Shown: positions 43,150 to 52,285, numbered from the stretch's first letter. The stretch is 64,000 bases of DNA from Streptomyces flaveolus (GCF_000716535.1 NZ_JNWV01000042.1:1-64000), one strand, 5' to 3'. The notes: a model not told the origin generated them from the sequence alone. Numbers and translations are program-made.

Positions 43150-43438
43150 ACGGTCCGGGGCCAAGGAGGCCGTCGGTCGCACCATCGTGATCGCCGACGG
43201 CGGCTACCGGGGCACCGACCTGGTCATCCCGCACCGCCGTGAACGCGGACAGAGCGAACTGCTGGCCTGGGAGGAAGACCACAACGCTTTCCACCGCCAG
43301 GCCCGCGCCCGCGTCGAGCACGTCTTCGTCCGTATGAAGACCTGGAACATTCTCCGTGACTGCCGCTTGAGGGGCGGCGGCGTCCATCACGCGATGAGCG
43401 GAATCGGCCGCCTGCACAACCCTGCCCTCGGCCGATAG
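43150..43438 (+). mobile_element. IS5-family transposase, 3' fragment
   Basis: Only the C-terminal catalytic part remains: 'TIVIADGGYRGTDLVIPHRR' (second catalytic Asp region) and 'RARVEHVFVRMKTWNILRDCR' (the Glu of the DDE triad), ending in PALGR. The 5' two thirds of the element, including the first Asp, are missing; the upstream junction lies right after the oxidoreductase gene. The sequence shortly after the stop, CTTTACGGGACAGCCCT (43485-43501), looks like the right terminal inverted repeat of an IS5-type element. Confidence 0.7.
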
Positions 43439-43614
43439 GCGAGCGGAGCGGGCTGCAGCCGATTACCACCTTAGTGACTCCCAGATCTTTACGGGACAGC
43501 CCTCGACACCTCACCGCCTACCATGCACGAGCTCGTTAGAGCGCGTCCCAACCACTCGGGCCCGCGCCGACCCGATGCGGGTGGTCGGTGCGCACCGACG
43601 GTGTCCGGCCTCCA

Positions 43615-43642
43615 CTCCACTGAGTGGAGTCCACTCGGTGGA
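43615..43642. promoter_or_regulatory. tandem palindromes, possible operator
   Basis: CTCCACTGAGTGGAG (43615-43629) is followed immediately by TCCACTCGGTGGA (43630-43642). Each is a near-perfect inverted repeat of TCCAC/GTGGA. The arrangement suggests two adjacent dimer sites for a TetR- or MarR-type regulator. It now sits between two IS fragments, so the promoter it served may have been displaced. Confidence 0.4.
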
Positions 43643-43737
43643 GCGAGCCTCCGCCAACTTAAAGTCGCTCGTCAAAGGCTGGCGTGACTGGTTCTCGGAG
43701 TGCTCGTGCTGGTCGTGGGCGGCTGTCTGAGGAGTAG

Positions 43738-44228
43738 ATCGTTCTTCAGCGGTCGGATTGCTGCTTGCTGCGCACCGGAAGAGCCGACCGACGGAACTAC
43801 TCCGGTAGGCACCGCCGCGACGGCCTGCACTTCCTCGCCCTGACCGACGAGAGAGACCGCCTGATTTGGATATCCGCCGCCCGACCCGGCCGCACCCACG
43901 ACATCACCGCCGCCCACGACGACCACGTCCTGACTCACCTGCGCGCTGCCGGCCTCGGGGCCCTCGCGGACCTCGGCTTCCGGCCTGGACAATGGCGTAC
44001 GCGACCCCGTGATCGTCACCGGCTTCACCGCGACCCGTGCCCACAAGCTCTCCGCCGGTCAGAGGGTCGCCAACCGCGTCCCCGCCACCGGACGCGCACC
44101 GGTTGAACATGGTTTTGCCCACCTCACGAACTGGCGCACCATCACCAAGCTCCGCGCCAGCCCCCATCCGCGCCACCCACCTCCTGCGCGCCCTGCTCGT
44201 CCTGACGTACCTCGAAGTCAACCGCTGA
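43738..44228 (+). pseudogene. IS5-like (DDE_Tnp_4) transposase, frameshifted remnant
   Basis: The first frame reads DRRNYSGRHRRDGLHFLAL, 'DRLIWISAARPGRTHDITAAH' and 'LRAAGLGALADLGF'. After about 43990 the continuation, 'DPVIVTGFTATRAHKLSAGQRVAN' and 'APVEHGFAHLTNWRTITKLR', is in a second frame. The end, 'ATHLLRALLVLTYLEVNR', is in a third frame and stops at 44228. Two frameshifts and a missing N-terminus make it inactive. The family belongs to IS5-group tyrosine-free DDE transposases. Confidence 0.65.
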
Positions 44229-44324
44229 ACTTGTTTTCACCTCTGCGCTGACCACCCACGCGAACCTCCGGGCACAGACAAAAAGGTTGGCCCCGGTTGA
44301 TTGTTGCTCGGTACGGTCGCGGCC

Positions 44325-44459
44325 GTGGCGATGGTGGAGGCTCCGGGACGGATGGTTCGACGTGCGGGCACGGACGACGTGGCTGTACTCGCGCAGCTTC
44401 AACGACGGACAGCGTCCGTTGCCGATGAACCGGACGTGACCATGCGACTCAACGGGTGA
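44325..44459 (+). CDS. short ORF resembling a GNAT N-terminus
   Basis: A GTG-initiated 44-codon frame ends in TGA 10 nt before the MFS start. 'GRMVRRAGTDDVAVLAQLQRR' resembles the first strand and helix of a GNAT acetyltransferase (IRRATPDDAAALA-type). The rest of an acetyltransferase is absent, so this may be a remnant, or a leader peptide coupled to the efflux gene. Low confidence either way. Confidence 0.25.
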   Translation: MAMVEAPGRMVRRAGTDDVAVLAQLQRRTASVADEPDVTMRLNG

Positions 44460-44469
44460 GGAGCCATCC

Positions 44470-45933
44470 GTGTCCACCATCCCCGCGGCCCGCACGAGCA
44501 GACGACCCTGGGCCCTGTTGCTCGTCATGTGCGGCACGATCTTCCTGGAGGGCAGCGACGTCGCCATGCTGGCCGTTGCCGTCCCCACCATCCGCGCCGA
44601 CCTGAACCTGACCACCGGCACCGCGGCGTGGGTGATGAGTGGCTACGTGCTCGGCTACGCCGGTTTCACCCTGCTCGGCGGCCGTGCCGCTGATCTGCTG
44701 GGCAGGCGGCGGATGTTCCTCACCTGGCTGGGCGTCTTCCTGGTCTTCTCCATGCTGGGCGGCTTCGCGACCGACGGCTGGATGCTGGTCGCGGCCCGGT
44801 TCGTCACCGGCGTGGCGGCGGCCTTCATGACCCCCGCCGCCATGTCGATCATCACGACCTCGTACCCGCAGGGGCCGCAGCGCGACAAGGCCCTACTCGT
44901 CTTCGCCGGCGTCGGCGCCGGCGGCTTCTCGCTGGGCCTCGTCATCGGCGGGCTGCTGACGGAACTCGGCTGGCGCTGGGTGTTCTTCGCTCCAGTGTTC
45001 CTGGCCGGCGCCATCCTGCTCGCGACGCTCAGGCTGCTGCCGGCCGAGGCCCGCCCCGAGCCCGCACAGCACGGCTACGACCTGCCGGGCGCGGCCAGCG
45101 CCGCCGCCGCGATGCTGCTGCTCGCCTACGGCATCATTCGGCTCGAGCACCGCGGCGAAGGGCTCGAGCTGGCCCTCGGCGCGCTCGCCGCCGGGTTGGC
45201 GTTGGTGGCGGCGTTCATCCTGATCGAACGACGCGCCAAAGCGCCGCTCGTCCGGCTGGGGATCTTCCGCAAGGCCGCGATGGTGCGGGCCGACCTCGCC
45301 GCGCTGCTCTTCATGGGCGCGTTCTTCGGCTTCCAGTTCATCGTCACGCTCTACCTGCAAGAGCTGCGCGGCTGGTCCTCCTTGCAGGCCGCGATCGCGC
45401 TGATCGCCATGGGCTGCGACGCCGTGCTGGCACCCACCCTCACCCCGCGCCTGGTGAACCGCTACGGCAACAGCCGGGTGATCTTCGGCGGCTTCCTGCT
45501 GGCGGTCGTGGCCTACGGGCTCTTTCAGCCGGTCGGAATGGACTGGTCCTACGCGGCGATGTTCCCGAGCCTGATCATCGCTGGCACCGCCTTCGCCTTC
45601 GCCTACGGTCCGCTCACCATCGCGGCGACCGACAGCGTGGCCAAGGAGGAGCAGGGCCTGGCCGGCGGGCTGCTGTACACGTTCACCCAGTTCGGCTCGG
45701 CGGTCGGGATCTCCGCGGTGACCGCGGTGTACGGGGTCACCGCGGCCGGCGCCGATGGCTCACCAGACGCGGTGCTGGACGCCTACCGCACCGCGCTCGT
45801 CGTCCCGGTGGCCATGGTGCTACTGGGAGCGGCGGTCTCCGCCTTCGGCCTGCGCAGCACCAGGACCGCCAGCCTGCGGAAGAGCGCGGCGCCCGCGGCC
45901 CGCAGCGAGGTCGACGACGGCGCTCCGGGGTAA
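44470..45933 (+). CDS. MFS drug-efflux transporter (DHA2 family)
   Basis: A 487-residue membrane protein with 12-14 predicted transmembrane helices. It shows the MFS motif A 'GGRAADLLGRRRMF' after TM2, 'WVMSGYVLGYAGFTLL', motif C-like 'GGFSLGLVIGGLLTELGWRWVFF' in TM5 and 'GLAGGLLYTFTQFGSAVGIS'. These are features of EmrB/QacA-type proton antiporters exporting drugs or antibiotics. The GTG start has GAGGAG about 6 nt upstream. No regulator gene is adjacent; upstream lies IS debris, so the gene may have been acquired or cut off from its regulator. Confidence 0.9.
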   Translation: MSTIPAARTSRRPWALLLVMCGTIFLEGSDVAMLAVAVPTIRADLNLTTGTAAWVMSGYVLGYAGFTLLGGRAADLLGRRRMFLTWLGVFLVFSMLGGFATDGWMLVAARFVTGVAAAFMTPAAMSIITTSYPQGPQRDKALLVFAGVGAGGFSLGLVIGGLLTELGWRWVFFAPVFLAGAILLATLRLLPAEARPEPAQHGYDLPGAASAAAAMLLLAYGIIRLEHRGEGLELALGALAAGLALVAAFILIERRAKAPLVRLGIFRKAAMVRADLAALLFMGAFFGFQFIVTLYLQELRGWSSLQAAIALIAMGCDAVLAPTLTPRLVNRYGNSRVIFGGFLLAVVAYGLFQPVGMDWSYAAMFPSLIIAGTAFAFAYGPLTIAATDSVAKEEQGLAGGLLYTFTQFGSAVGISAVTAVYGVTAAGADGSPDAVLDAYRTALVVPVAMVLLGAAVSAFGLRSTRTASLRKSAAPAARSEVDDGAPG

Positions 45934-46033
45934 GGCCGACGACGCCGCCACACCGAGTCCATTACGTCCGCCCAGTACCAACCACCGCTCCCAGATCCCT
46001 CATGGCAAGGCGATCAGCGGAAAGAGGATGTGA

Positions 46034-46174
46034 CACAGCTTCTGGCAGACGATCCACGTCTTCCAGCTGGAGTTCGAAGAGGAGAACGGCAGACCGGTAC
46101 CGCCTCAGTTCTCCTACCTCCATGACGATCGCCTCATGTGTGCCTTCAATCTCCACCTGGGCCGTTCATCGTGA
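46034..46174 (+). pseudogene. C-terminal fragment of an unknown protein
   Basis: Begins directly after a TGA, with no start codon: FWQTIHVFQLEFEEENGRPVP... and ends LMCAFNLHLGRSS at 46172-46174. The composition is that of a genuine acidic globular protein, not a shadow frame. It abuts the left edge of the Tn7-like remnant, suggesting truncation by insertion. Confidence 0.3.
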
Positions 46175-46850
46175 TACGACGGCGTGAAAGGTGCGTGTCC
46201 TCCAGGATCCGCCCGACCAGCACCTGCAGTCCCCTCACGGTCCCCTTCCACCGGCCTCGCTGACGCCGCAGCGCCTCCAGCACCGAGGCCACGACCCGCT
46301 CGTCGGCATAGCCCGTCGGACGACGGCCGCGTGCCGGCACCGTGCGTTTGTCGACCAGCCCCCATAAGCCCTGCTTGCGGTAGGCGTGCCGCATCGGCTC
46401 GACCGTCGTGCGGGTCACCCGGGTGAAGCCGAGCGCGGTCAGCTCCTTCGCCTTGGCCGCATCCCGCTACGCCAGGGTCCACCGCTCCGGGTCGTACCCC
46501 GGCCGCATCGCCTGCCCCTCGCGGCCGCCCTCAGGGTGCGGCCACCCGGTCTCGACCTGCCGGATGTGGGGCAGCCACGCCAGTGCTCGCTGCTGGGCCG
46601 CCAGCGGAACAGTCTCGAACAGCCCCATGGCGGCACCGTCCGGCGCCTGCGCGCCCCCTACTTCGAAGCCCGGATCGGCGAACAACCGCCCCAGCAGCAG
46701 GCTCGTTTGCGCGCCGTCCTCCTGCAGCAGGTAGACCTGTTGGCCCTGCAACGCAGCGACCTGCCAGGCCTGCCCCCGGTAGATGACGTGCGCGCCGACC
46801 TTCACCACCGGCCGCCGGCTCTTACCGTGCGTGCCGCCCACTGCGCGCAA
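46146..46850 (-). pseudogene. TnsB/Mu-type transposase remnant
   Basis: Minus-strand N-terminal part of an rve/Mu-type integrase: 'VKVGAHVIYRGQAWQVAALQGQQVYLLQEDG' and 'MGLFETVPLAAQQRALAWLPHIRQVETG' (46850 to 46467). This is followed by a stop and a register change into 'GFTRVTRTTVEPMRHAYRKQGLWGLVDKR' and 'RVVASVLEALRRQRGRWKGTVRGLQVLVGRILEDTH' (to about 46160). The catalytic DDE core is missing: the element is cut off at its left end. The helix-turn-helix segment before the core is recognisable. This is one partner of a Tn7/Tn5053-like system. Confidence 0.6.
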
Positions 46851-47420
46851 CCTCGCTCCGGATCGCCGCCGAGATTGCTCAGCCGTCTTTCGACGCCCTC
46901 ACCACCTTCTGCGTCAGCACAGATCAGCGCCCACTCGTGCAGCGGCTCGTCAAGAGGCGGTCTCAGATGCCCGCACCACAGCGCGTGATAGACGGCCGGC
47001 AGTACCTGCAGCGGATCACCCACCGATGGCGCCCCTTCGGCCAACGGCCAGGGCACGGCGAACGCTTCAGCCAGCGCGGCCCTGAGCCGGGGCGGGGCCT
47101 GATAAGCGGGGTCGCGGTAGCCGTCCAGCCACCGCATGATTCGCCGCCACCACCGCCGGACGGCGGCTCGAGGCACCGATATGACCAACCCACGCGCGCG
47201 CACGCCGCCGCCACACCACCCGTGCCCGCTGCGCCCTGTCTCCACCGGAGGTCGGGCTGGAGGGGCAGTCGGCGAGCAGGCCGGTGCCGCCCGCGTACCG
47301 GGCGAACAGCTGAGGCACCCATGAACGCACCCGCCCGTCGGCGGTATCCCGCCACAGCAGCCGTACCGGACGGGCGGAAAGGCCGGTTACGTCCCGCTTC
47401 CGGCCCAAGGACCATCAACT
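46802..47420 (-). pseudogene. TnsA-like endonuclease remnant
   Basis: Three frames must be joined to read it. 'SARPVRLLWRDTADGRVRSWVPQLFARY' (start side, about 47390) is the typical TnsA opening with SxLE/WVPQLFARY-like sequence. 'RACARVGWSYRCLEPPS' follows in a second frame. 'YQAPPRLRAALAEAFAVPWPLAEGA' and 'LPAVYHALWCGHLRPPLDEPLHEWALI' continue in a third frame, ending at 46802. It overlaps the TnsB-like gene start, as TnsA and TnsB genes usually do. The combination marks a decayed Tn7-like transposon; TnsC, TniQ and end repeats were not found. Confidence 0.5.
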
Positions 47421-47548
47421 GCGTGCGCATCGCTTTCGAACCGAGTACGACGTGCCGTCCGGTGGTCGCCGACCACCACCAGCCCGGCCCCCACCGGCGG
47501 ACCGGGCGCCGACGCACCCCTGCCCGGTCCGGCAGCCACTCGCCCCGG

Positions 47549-48133
47549 TCAGGACCCGCTCCCGGCTCCCTCGGGCCTCGTCGGGCGGTACGTCAGGGAC
47601 ACGAGGCCTGGATCGAGGCCCGGGCCGGCGCTGACCAGCTCCCACGACCGGGACAGGGCGCCGGGCCGGTAGTACGTGGCGCCGTCGACGAAGACGGGGA
47701 CGACGGTCAGCGTCAGCTCGTCGACGAGGCCGGCGTCGCACAGGGTCTGGCCGAACTGGCCGTGCCCGTAGACGATCAGGTCCCTTCCAGGGGTGCGTTT
47801 GAGTTGGGCCACGGCCTGCGCGGGATCGTTCGCGATCACGCTCGTGTTGGTCCACTCCGCCTCCTGGAGGGTGGACGAGAACACGTACTTCTTCATGGCG
47901 TTGATGTGCTCGGCGTACGGCCCGGTCGCGGCCGGCCACTGGCGGGAGAAGAGCTCGTAGGTCCGCAGGCCCATCAGCACCGCCTCACTGCGCCGCAGGA
48001 CCTTGAGGGAGTGCTCCGCGCTGCCGGGCCCGAAGTAGGGCCCGGCCCAGCGCAGCGGCTCTCCGATCACACCGTTCAGGGACACGAGGGCGGTCTGCAC
48101 GAGCCGCCGGGAACTGTCGGAAGGGGCGTTCAT
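47549..48133 (-). CDS. dihydrofolate reductase-family protein (RibD C-terminal type)
   Basis: A 194-residue DHFR/RibD-C fold protein: 'RRLVQTALVSLNGVIGEPLRWAGPYF', 'AVLMGLRTYELFSRQWP', 'MKKYVFSSTLQEAEWTNTSVI', 'LIVYGHGQFGQTLCDAGLVDELTLTVVPVFVDGATYY'. These NADPH-dependent proteins are abundant in actinobacteria and mostly without known substrate. ATG 48133 (MNAPSDSSRR) is preferred over 48166. It is divergent from the MFS gene at 48251, sharing an upstream region of 117 bp. Confidence 0.85.
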   Translation of the reverse strand: MNAPSDSSRRLVQTALVSLNGVIGEPLRWAGPYFGPGSAEHSLKVLRRSEAVLMGLRTYELFSRQWPAATGPYAEHINAMKKYVFSSTLQEAEWTNTSVIANDPAQAVAQLKRTPGRDLIVYGHGQFGQTLCDAGLVDELTLTVVPVFVDGATYYRPGALSRSWELVSAGPGLDPGLVSLTYRPTRPEGAGSGS

Positions 48134-48250
48134 GAGGAAAGGACTTCCGGCGGGTCCGCAATGCATCGGTCACCGGTGGTGAGACCGACCGATGCGATCC
48201 GCCCGGTCGCCGAGTCCATACCCGTGACAACGCAACCGGAAGGACACCTC

Positions 48251-49705
48251 ATGACCCCATCCGCCGCCACCGGCAGGCCGCCCGCACTGCGCTGGGTCCT
48301 GGCCCTGACCGCGGTGGCCGGACTCATCGTCGCCCTGGACCAGTTGGTCGTCGCCACTGCGCTCAACACAATCCGGCGGGACCTGGGCGCCTCCATGGCC
48401 GACCTGGAGTGGACCGTCAACGCGTTCGGGCTCGGGTTCGCCGCCCTGCTCATCCCGGCGGCCGAGCTCGGCGACCGGATCGGCCGCAAGCGGGCCTACC
48501 TGTCGGGTCTGCTGCTGTTCGCCGCCGCCTCCGCGGCGTGCGCCCTCGCCCCCACGACCGGCGTCCTGATCGGGGCCCGCGCCGTGCAGGGCGCCGCGGC
48601 CGCCCTGCTGTCGCCGGCCGCGCTTGCGCTGCTCACCGAGGCCACCCCGCCGCGGCGGCGGGGAGCGGTCATGGGCGTCTACGCGGCCGTGACGGGACTC
48701 GCCGTCGTGGGCGGTCCGCTGGTCGGCGGTGCGGTGGCCGAGGGGCTCGCCTGGCAGTGGATCTTCTGGATCAACGTCCCGGTGATCGCCGTCGTCGTGC
48801 CCATCGCCCGCTCGGTGCTCACGGAACACACCGGCCGGCCCGCCCCTCCCGACGTCCCCGGCATCGTGCTGGCGGCCGGCTCGATGTACGCGCTGGTGTG
48901 GGCGCTGGTGCGGTCCGGGTCCGCGGGCTGGGGGAGCGCGGAGGTGCTGGGCACCCTGGTGGCCGGCGGGGTCGCCCTGGCGGCCTTCGCCGTACGCCAG
49001 GCGACGGCCGCGCACCCCATGCTGCCCACCCGCCTGCTGCGGCAGCCCGCCTTCGCCGCGGGCAACCTGTCGAGCCTGCTGCTGACCGCCTCCCTCTTCG
49101 GCACCGTGTTCTTCCTGGCGCAGTACCTCCAGGTCGCCCTCGGCCACTCGCCGCTGGGCGCGGGACTGAGGTTCCTGCCGTGGACGGCGACCCTGTTCTT
49201 CGTCGCCCCGGTCGCGGGCCGGCTGCAGGACCGGATCGGCCCGCGCACCCTGATCTGCGCTGGGCTGTTCCTGCAGGGCGCGGGGATGCTGTGGATCGGC
49301 GTCAACGCCCACCAGCACCAGAGCTACGGCGCCTCCGTGGCGGCGCTCGTCCTGTCCGGGGCGGGCACCTCGATGGCCATGCCGGCCCAGCAGACGACCG
49401 TCATGACCACCGTGCCCCCGGCCTTGATGGGCAAGGCGGCGGGCACCTTCAACACCGTCCGCCAGCTCGGCGGGGCCCTCGGCATCGCGGTCATGGCGGC
49501 GGTCTTCGGCACAGTCGGCGGTGAGAAGTCCCCGGCCGCCTTCGCGGACGGCTTCTCCGGTGCCGTGACCGTCGCGGCCGCCCTGGCCCTCGCTGGCGCC
49601 GCGTGCGGGCTGTTCGCGCCCGGCCGTCCTCGCGCGGCGGCGCCGGCCGCCCCGGTCGGCGATGGCGCCGGCGAGGCCGTACAGGAGGAACTCGGTGCCC
49701 ACTGA
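48251..49705 (+). CDS. MFS drug-efflux transporter (EmrB/QacA type)
   Basis: A 484-residue, 14-TM transporter. 'LIVALDQLVVATALNTIRRDLGASMADLEWTVNAFGLGFAAL' (TM1-2), motif A 'GDRIGRKRAYLSG', motif C 'GVYAAVTGLAVVGGPLVGGAVAEGLAWQWIFWINVPV', and 'FNTVRQLGGALGIAVMAAVFGT' are all present. It probably exports a drug by proton antiport. ATG 48251 has GGAAGGA about 8 nt upstream. The stop codon overlaps the start of the sigma factor gene by 11 nt, so transporter and sigma factor are coupled. Confidence 0.92.
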   Translation: MTPSAATGRPPALRWVLALTAVAGLIVALDQLVVATALNTIRRDLGASMADLEWTVNAFGLGFAALLIPAAELGDRIGRKRAYLSGLLLFAAASAACALAPTTGVLIGARAVQGAAAALLSPAALALLTEATPPRRRGAVMGVYAAVTGLAVVGGPLVGGAVAEGLAWQWIFWINVPVIAVVVPIARSVLTEHTGRPAPPDVPGIVLAAGSMYALVWALVRSGSAGWGSAEVLGTLVAGGVALAAFAVRQATAAHPMLPTRLLRQPAFAAGNLSSLLLTASLFGTVFFLAQYLQVALGHSPLGAGLRFLPWTATLFFVAPVAGRLQDRIGPRTLICAGLFLQGAGMLWIGVNAHQHQSYGASVAALVLSGAGTSMAMPAQQTTVMTTVPPALMGKAAGTFNTVRQLGGALGIAVMAAVFGTVGGEKSPAAFADGFSGAVTVAAALALAGAACGLFAPGRPRAAAPAAPVGDGAGEAVQEELGAH

Positions 49706-50660
49706 CGACTTCGACGCCCTCGCCGCGTCCTACCGGCAGGAACTACTCGCCCACTGCTACCGGATGCTCGGCTCGGTGCACGACGCCGAGGACCTGGTCC
49801 AGGAGACACTGCTGCGCGGCTGGCGCGGGTACGACCGTTTCGACGGCCGCTCCTCGCTGCGCACCTGGCTGTACCGGATCGCCACCAATGCCTGTCTGTC
49901 GGCGCTCGCCAGCACGCACCGCAGGGTGCTGCCCTCGGGTCTCGGCACGGCCGCGGAGGACGGGGGCGCGGACCTCGTGCACGCCGACGAGGTCGCCTGG
50001 CTCACCCCGCTCCCGACGCCCGGGCGCACGGTGCCGGCGCAGGACCCCTCGGAGGTCACGGTCCTGCGCGCCAGCACCCGGCTCGCCCTGGTGGCCGCCT
50101 TCCAGCGGCTGCCCGCCCGGCAGCGGGCCGTGCTGCTGCTCGTCGACGTGGTCGGCTTCCCGATCGTGGAGGCCGCGGAGTTCCTCGGCACCTCCGTCAA
50201 CGCCTGCCGCAGCCTGCTGCAACGCGCCCGTGCCGCGCTGGCCGCCGACCCGCCCGCCGAGGACGACGTCCGCCCCAGTCCCGAGGTGGACGAGGAGGTG
50301 CTGCGCCGCTACCTGGAGGCGTTCGAGGCCGCCGACACCCGGCGACTGGCCGAACTGCTGCGCAGCGGCGTCACATACGAGATGCCGCCGATCGCCACCT
50401 GGTTCCGCGGCCGGGACGCCGTGCGCGACCACTGGACGCGCCGCGTCTTCAGCAAGCCGCGACGCGCCCTGCCCCTGTGGGCCAACGGCTGCCCGGCGAT
50501 GGCCGTCTACATGGAGGACGCTCACGGGGAGATGCGGGCGCACGCCATCGAGGTGCTGGAGACGGAGGGCGGTCTGGTCTCACGCGTCGTCGTCTTCCTG
50601 CACCGCGATCTGTTCCCGCACTTCGGCGTCCCGGACGTGCTGACGGGAGCGACCGCGTGA
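49695..50660 (+). CDS. ECF sigma factor, SigG-like with C-terminal SnoaL-type domain
   Basis: A 321-residue sigma-70 family factor. Sigma2 reads ELLAHCYRMLGSVHDAEDLVQET followed by 'LRTWLYRIATNACLSAL'; sigma4 reads 'AFQRLPARQRAVLLLVDVVGF...AAEFLGTSVNACRSLLQRARAAL'. The C-terminal 110 residues form a SnoaL-like/NTF2 domain (YLEAFEAADTRRLAELL, EMPPIATWFRGRDAVRDHW) as in SigG-type ECFs. Such fused domains usually replace a separate anti-sigma factor. GTG 49695 has AGGAGGAA 4-5 nt upstream. It overlaps the MFS gene by 11 nt and the next gene by 4 nt. Confidence 0.9.
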   Translation: MPTDDFDALAASYRQELLAHCYRMLGSVHDAEDLVQETLLRGWRGYDRFDGRSSLRTWLYRIATNACLSALASTHRRVLPSGLGTAAEDGGADLVHADEVAWLTPLPTPGRTVPAQDPSEVTVLRASTRLALVAAFQRLPARQRAVLLLVDVVGFPIVEAAEFLGTSVNACRSLLQRARAALAADPPAEDDVRPSPEVDEEVLRRYLEAFEAADTRRLAELLRSGVTYEMPPIATWFRGRDAVRDHWTRRVFSKPRRALPLWANGCPAMAVYMEDAHGEMRAHAIEVLETEGGLVSRVVVFLHRDLFPHFGVPDVLTGATA

Positions 50661-51241
50661 ACCCCCGGCGCCCTTCACGGCCGCGGCTGCTGAAACACGT
50701 ATCCCAACAGCCCTCCGGGCCGGACCCGTGGGAGCTGCTCGGCCAGGCGACCGGCGTCGCGCTGGACAGCCTGCACCGGGCCGCCCTCGCCGACCCGGGC
50801 ACGCCCACGCCCTGCACCCGCTGGAACCTCGCCACGCTGGTGCGGCACCTCACCGACTCCACCGCCGCGACCCGCGAACTCCTCACCGGTCTGCCGCCCG
50901 GACCCCCGCCGCAGCCCGGCTGCGCGCCGGCCCGCCACGAGCTGCAGCTCCTGCGGGCCACGGTCCTCGACCTCCCCCGGGATCCGGACCGCATGCACTG
51001 GGCGGCGCTGCCGGCGAGCTACGAACTCACCCTGCACGCCTGGGACATCAACCAGGCCACCGGGTGCCGCAAGCCGCTGCCGCCTACACTGGTCGAGGCG
51101 CTGCTCGCCCGCGCCCCCCTGGTCGTCGACGGCGTGGACCGCACCGACCTGTTCGCAGCTCCCCTGCCCCCGCCCCGCCCCGGCCTCCCCACCGACCGAC
51201 TGCTGGCCCTCTTCGGCCGACGCGCCCTGCCCGCCGTCTGA
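50657..51241 (+). CDS. maleylpyruvate isomerase/TIGR03086-type metal-binding protein
   Basis: A 194-residue DinB-like four-helix protein: 'ELLGQATGVALDSLHRAALADPGTPTPCTRWNLATLVRHLTDST' with a mycothiol-dependent maleylpyruvate isomerase N-terminal-like pattern (CxxW and a downstream His), and 'WAALPASYELTLHAWDINQATG' (second His cluster). Family members bind a divalent metal and use or are thought to use mycothiol. GTG 50657 overlaps the sigma stop as GTGA. Its link to sigma factor and efflux pump suggests a stress or detoxification operon. Confidence 0.75.
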   Translation: MNPRRPSRPRLLKHVSQQPSGPDPWELLGQATGVALDSLHRAALADPGTPTPCTRWNLATLVRHLTDSTAATRELLTGLPPGPPPQPGCAPARHELQLLRATVLDLPRDPDRMHWAALPASYELTLHAWDINQATGCRKPLPPTLVEALLARAPLVVDGVDRTDLFAAPLPPPRPGLPTDRLLALFGRRALPAV

Positions 51242-51268
51242 GACCCCGACAGGACGATCAACACCCCT

Positions 51269-52126
51269 ATGAACCCCAACCTTACGGAATCCGACCACGA
51301 GACCCCCGACGGCCGTCGGCTGCACGTCTATGACACCGGGGCGGATGACGGCCCGACCCGTCTGACGGTGTTCTGGCACCACGGCACACCCAATGTGGGC
51401 AGCCCGCCCGCACCGCTGCTGCCCGCTTCCCGGCGGCTCGGCATCCGCTGGATCTCCTACGACCGCCCCGGCTACGGCGGTTCCACTTCTCTGTCCGGCA
51501 GATCCGTCGCGTCGGCCGCCGCCGACGTCCGCGTCATCGCCGATGCCCTGGGCGTCGAGCGCTTCGCCGTCGTGGGCCACTCCGGCGGCGGCCCGCACGC
51601 CCTGGCCTGCGCGGCTCTGTTGCCGGAGCGGGTGCTCGGCGCGGTGTGCGTGGCGGGACTGGCTCCGTACGACGCGGAAGGGCTCGACTGGTTCGCCGGG
51701 ATGCACGACTCCGGCCGAGCCTCCCTGACCGCGGCGGCCGCGGGTCGCGCGGTGAAGGAACGCCACGAGGCGGAGGCGGTCTACGACCCCGAGATGTTCA
51801 CCGCGGCCGACCATGCCGCGCTCGCGGGGGACTGGTCCTGGTTCGCGGAGGTGGTGGCCCCGGCCCTGGCTGACGGCCCCGGCGCGCTGATCGACGACGA
51901 CCTGGCCTACGTCCGCCCCTGGGGGGCCGACCCCCGCACCGTCACCTGCCCGCTGCTCGTGCTCCACGGCGGCCAGGACCGCATCGCACCGAGCACCCAC
52001 GCCCGTTGGCTGGCCGAGCGCACCCCGGGCTCGATCCTCTGGCTCCGCCCGGACGACGGGCACCTCTCGGTCCTGAACAGCGCGGTCAGGGCCCTGGAGT
52101 GGCTGGCCGGTCACGCCGAGCCGTGA
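51269..52126 (+). CDS. alpha/beta hydrolase
   Basis: A 285-residue alpha/beta-hydrolase. The nucleophile elbow is VVGHSGGGPHALA (Ser), the acid is in LVLHGGQDRIAPSTH (Asp), and the histidine is in RPDDGHLSVLN. 'FWHHGTPNVGSPPAPL' provides the oxyanion-hole region (HG). No signal peptide. It follows the previous gene after 27 nt and may be part of the same operon. Substrate unknown. Confidence 0.9.
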   Translation: MNPNLTESDHETPDGRRLHVYDTGADDGPTRLTVFWHHGTPNVGSPPAPLLPASRRLGIRWISYDRPGYGGSTSLSGRSVASAAADVRVIADALGVERFAVVGHSGGGPHALACAALLPERVLGAVCVAGLAPYDAEGLDWFAGMHDSGRASLTAAAAGRAVKERHEAEAVYDPEMFTAADHAALAGDWSWFAEVVAPALADGPGALIDDDLAYVRPWGADPRTVTCPLLVLHGGQDRIAPSTHARWLAERTPGSILWLRPDDGHLSVLNSAVRALEWLAGHAEP

Positions 52127-52285
52127 CACCGTCGCCGTGGGCCCCTCCAGGAGTGTCCGTAGGCCCACCCCCGGTTGGGTGTTCAGGCCCAGCGACGCGG
52201 CGCGGCGGACGCGGGAGAGTTCTCCTCGCCGGCGTCACGCGGACGCTGAACTCGGCACTGACCACACTCACTTCGGGGGATCCAC

